Below, in pieces: positions 63,770-64,000 of a stretch of DNA of 64,000 nt. Within the stretch, counting starts at the first letter, position 1, and each line of letters starts with the position of its first letter. The notes below the pieces were generated by a model, which was not told where the DNA came from, ran no database searches, and saw only the letters and a program-made list of their open reading frames with translations. Source of the stretch: Thalassovita sp. GTDB lineage: Bacteria > Pseudomonadota > Alphaproteobacteria > Rhodobacterales > Rhodobacteraceae. The stretch covers positions 124,001 to 188,000 of the forward strand of contig JARGPB010000005.1 of the NCBI GenBank assembly GCA_029212905.1, read 5' to 3'. The position numbers and the translations under genes were made by a program.

Positions 63770-64000
63770 GCTCTCCTCACGGTCCTCTTCGCATCGGTAT
63801 TGGCGGCCCCGTTGGCGCCGGCAAAACCACCCTGACCGCCAATCTATGCAAGGCGCTGGCCCCGAAATATTCGATCGGCGCGATCACCAATGACATCTAC
63901 ACCCAAGAAGATGCCGAAGCGTTAATGCGAATGCAGGTCCTCCCTCAGGACAGAATTATAGGTGTAGAAACAGGAGGTTGCCCGCACACCGCGATCCGCG
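63766..64000 (+). CDS. ureG: Urease accessory GTPase UreG (3' partial)
   Basis: The first 78 codons are visible. The P-loop GGPVGAGKTT, the NDIYTQED switch and the conserved GVETGGCPHTAIR (Cys-Pro-His nickel site) identify the SIMIBI GTPase that delivers nickel to urease. The frame is intact to the window end. Codon choice from about 63927 onward (TTA, CGA, AGA, ATA, GTA, ACA, GGA) differs from the rest of the operon. Confidence 0.96.
   Translation, partial: MSSPHGPLRIGIGGPVGAGKTTLTANLCKALAPKYSIGAITNDIYTQEDAEALMRMQVLPQDRIIGVETGGCPHTAIR

Overview
The window comes from a GC-rich alphaproteobacterium, most likely a marine Rhodobacteraceae (Roseobacter group) member. The reasons are gene content and order: a run of M16 protease pair, DUF3035 lipoprotein, lspA, purH, heparinase-like gene and rsmB; a box-type benzoyl-CoA cluster with BoxR; urt/ure operons; and a short dispersed element (core TGAGTATTTTTGGCAAGATG) typical of intergenic DNA in this group. 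No species call is possible from sequence alone. No phage, insertion sequence or CRISPR array was seen. Both ends cut genes: a ureidoglycine aminohydrolase on the left and ureG on the right.

Layout. 1-2.8 kb: ureide (purine) catabolism and an NCS2 purine permease. 2.9-6.6 kb: sulfide oxidation (DUF442-SQR fusion, SulP transporter) preceded by a possible 43-codon leader ORF and a hairpin. 6.6-10.8 kb: DgoK-like protein, deoC and a double aldehyde dehydrogenase. 10.8-25.4 kb: mostly housekeeping genes (RNA methyltransferases, M16 proteases, lspA, purH, rsmB, dapB, rbfA, truB) plus small conserved proteins. 25.4-31 kb: a small RTX-repeat protein, rpsO, a secreted DsrE protein, pnp and a 1-Cys peroxiredoxin. 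31-34.4 kb: aldehyde dehydrogenase, a kinase-like fusion protein and a pseudouridine synthase.

34.5-47.9 kb: aerobic benzoate degradation through CoA thioesters. Benzoate-CoA ligase makes benzoyl-CoA; BoxAB epoxidises it; BoxC opens the ring. A thioesterase, alpha/beta hydrolase, DUF309 protein, crotonase, SDR and a 3-hydroxyacyl-CoA dehydrogenase-like protein accompany them. The regulator BoxR (HTH plus shikimate-kinase-like domain) is encoded here, and near-palindromes of the form TGCACTATAGTGCA (TGCA-N6-TGCA, the known BzdR/BoxR operator pattern) occur upstream of boxR, boxC, the CoA ligase and a TRAP-type binding protein gene, tying all four into one inferred regulon. An additional 54-codon gene with a C-x2-C-x2-C-x3-C motif lies between boxB and boxA and is the most interesting candidate for an undescribed component.

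48.3-51.5 kb: a phosphorelay set (response regulator with possible degenerate GGDEF, Hpt, CheY-like, histidine kinase). 52 kb: elongator tRNA-Met. 52.2-64 kb: urea ABC transporter urtABCDE, divergent from the urease operon ureD-A-(small membrane protein)-B-(GFA protein)-C-E-F-G. Ureide breakdown at the left end releases urea, so the two ends of the window are metabolically linked.
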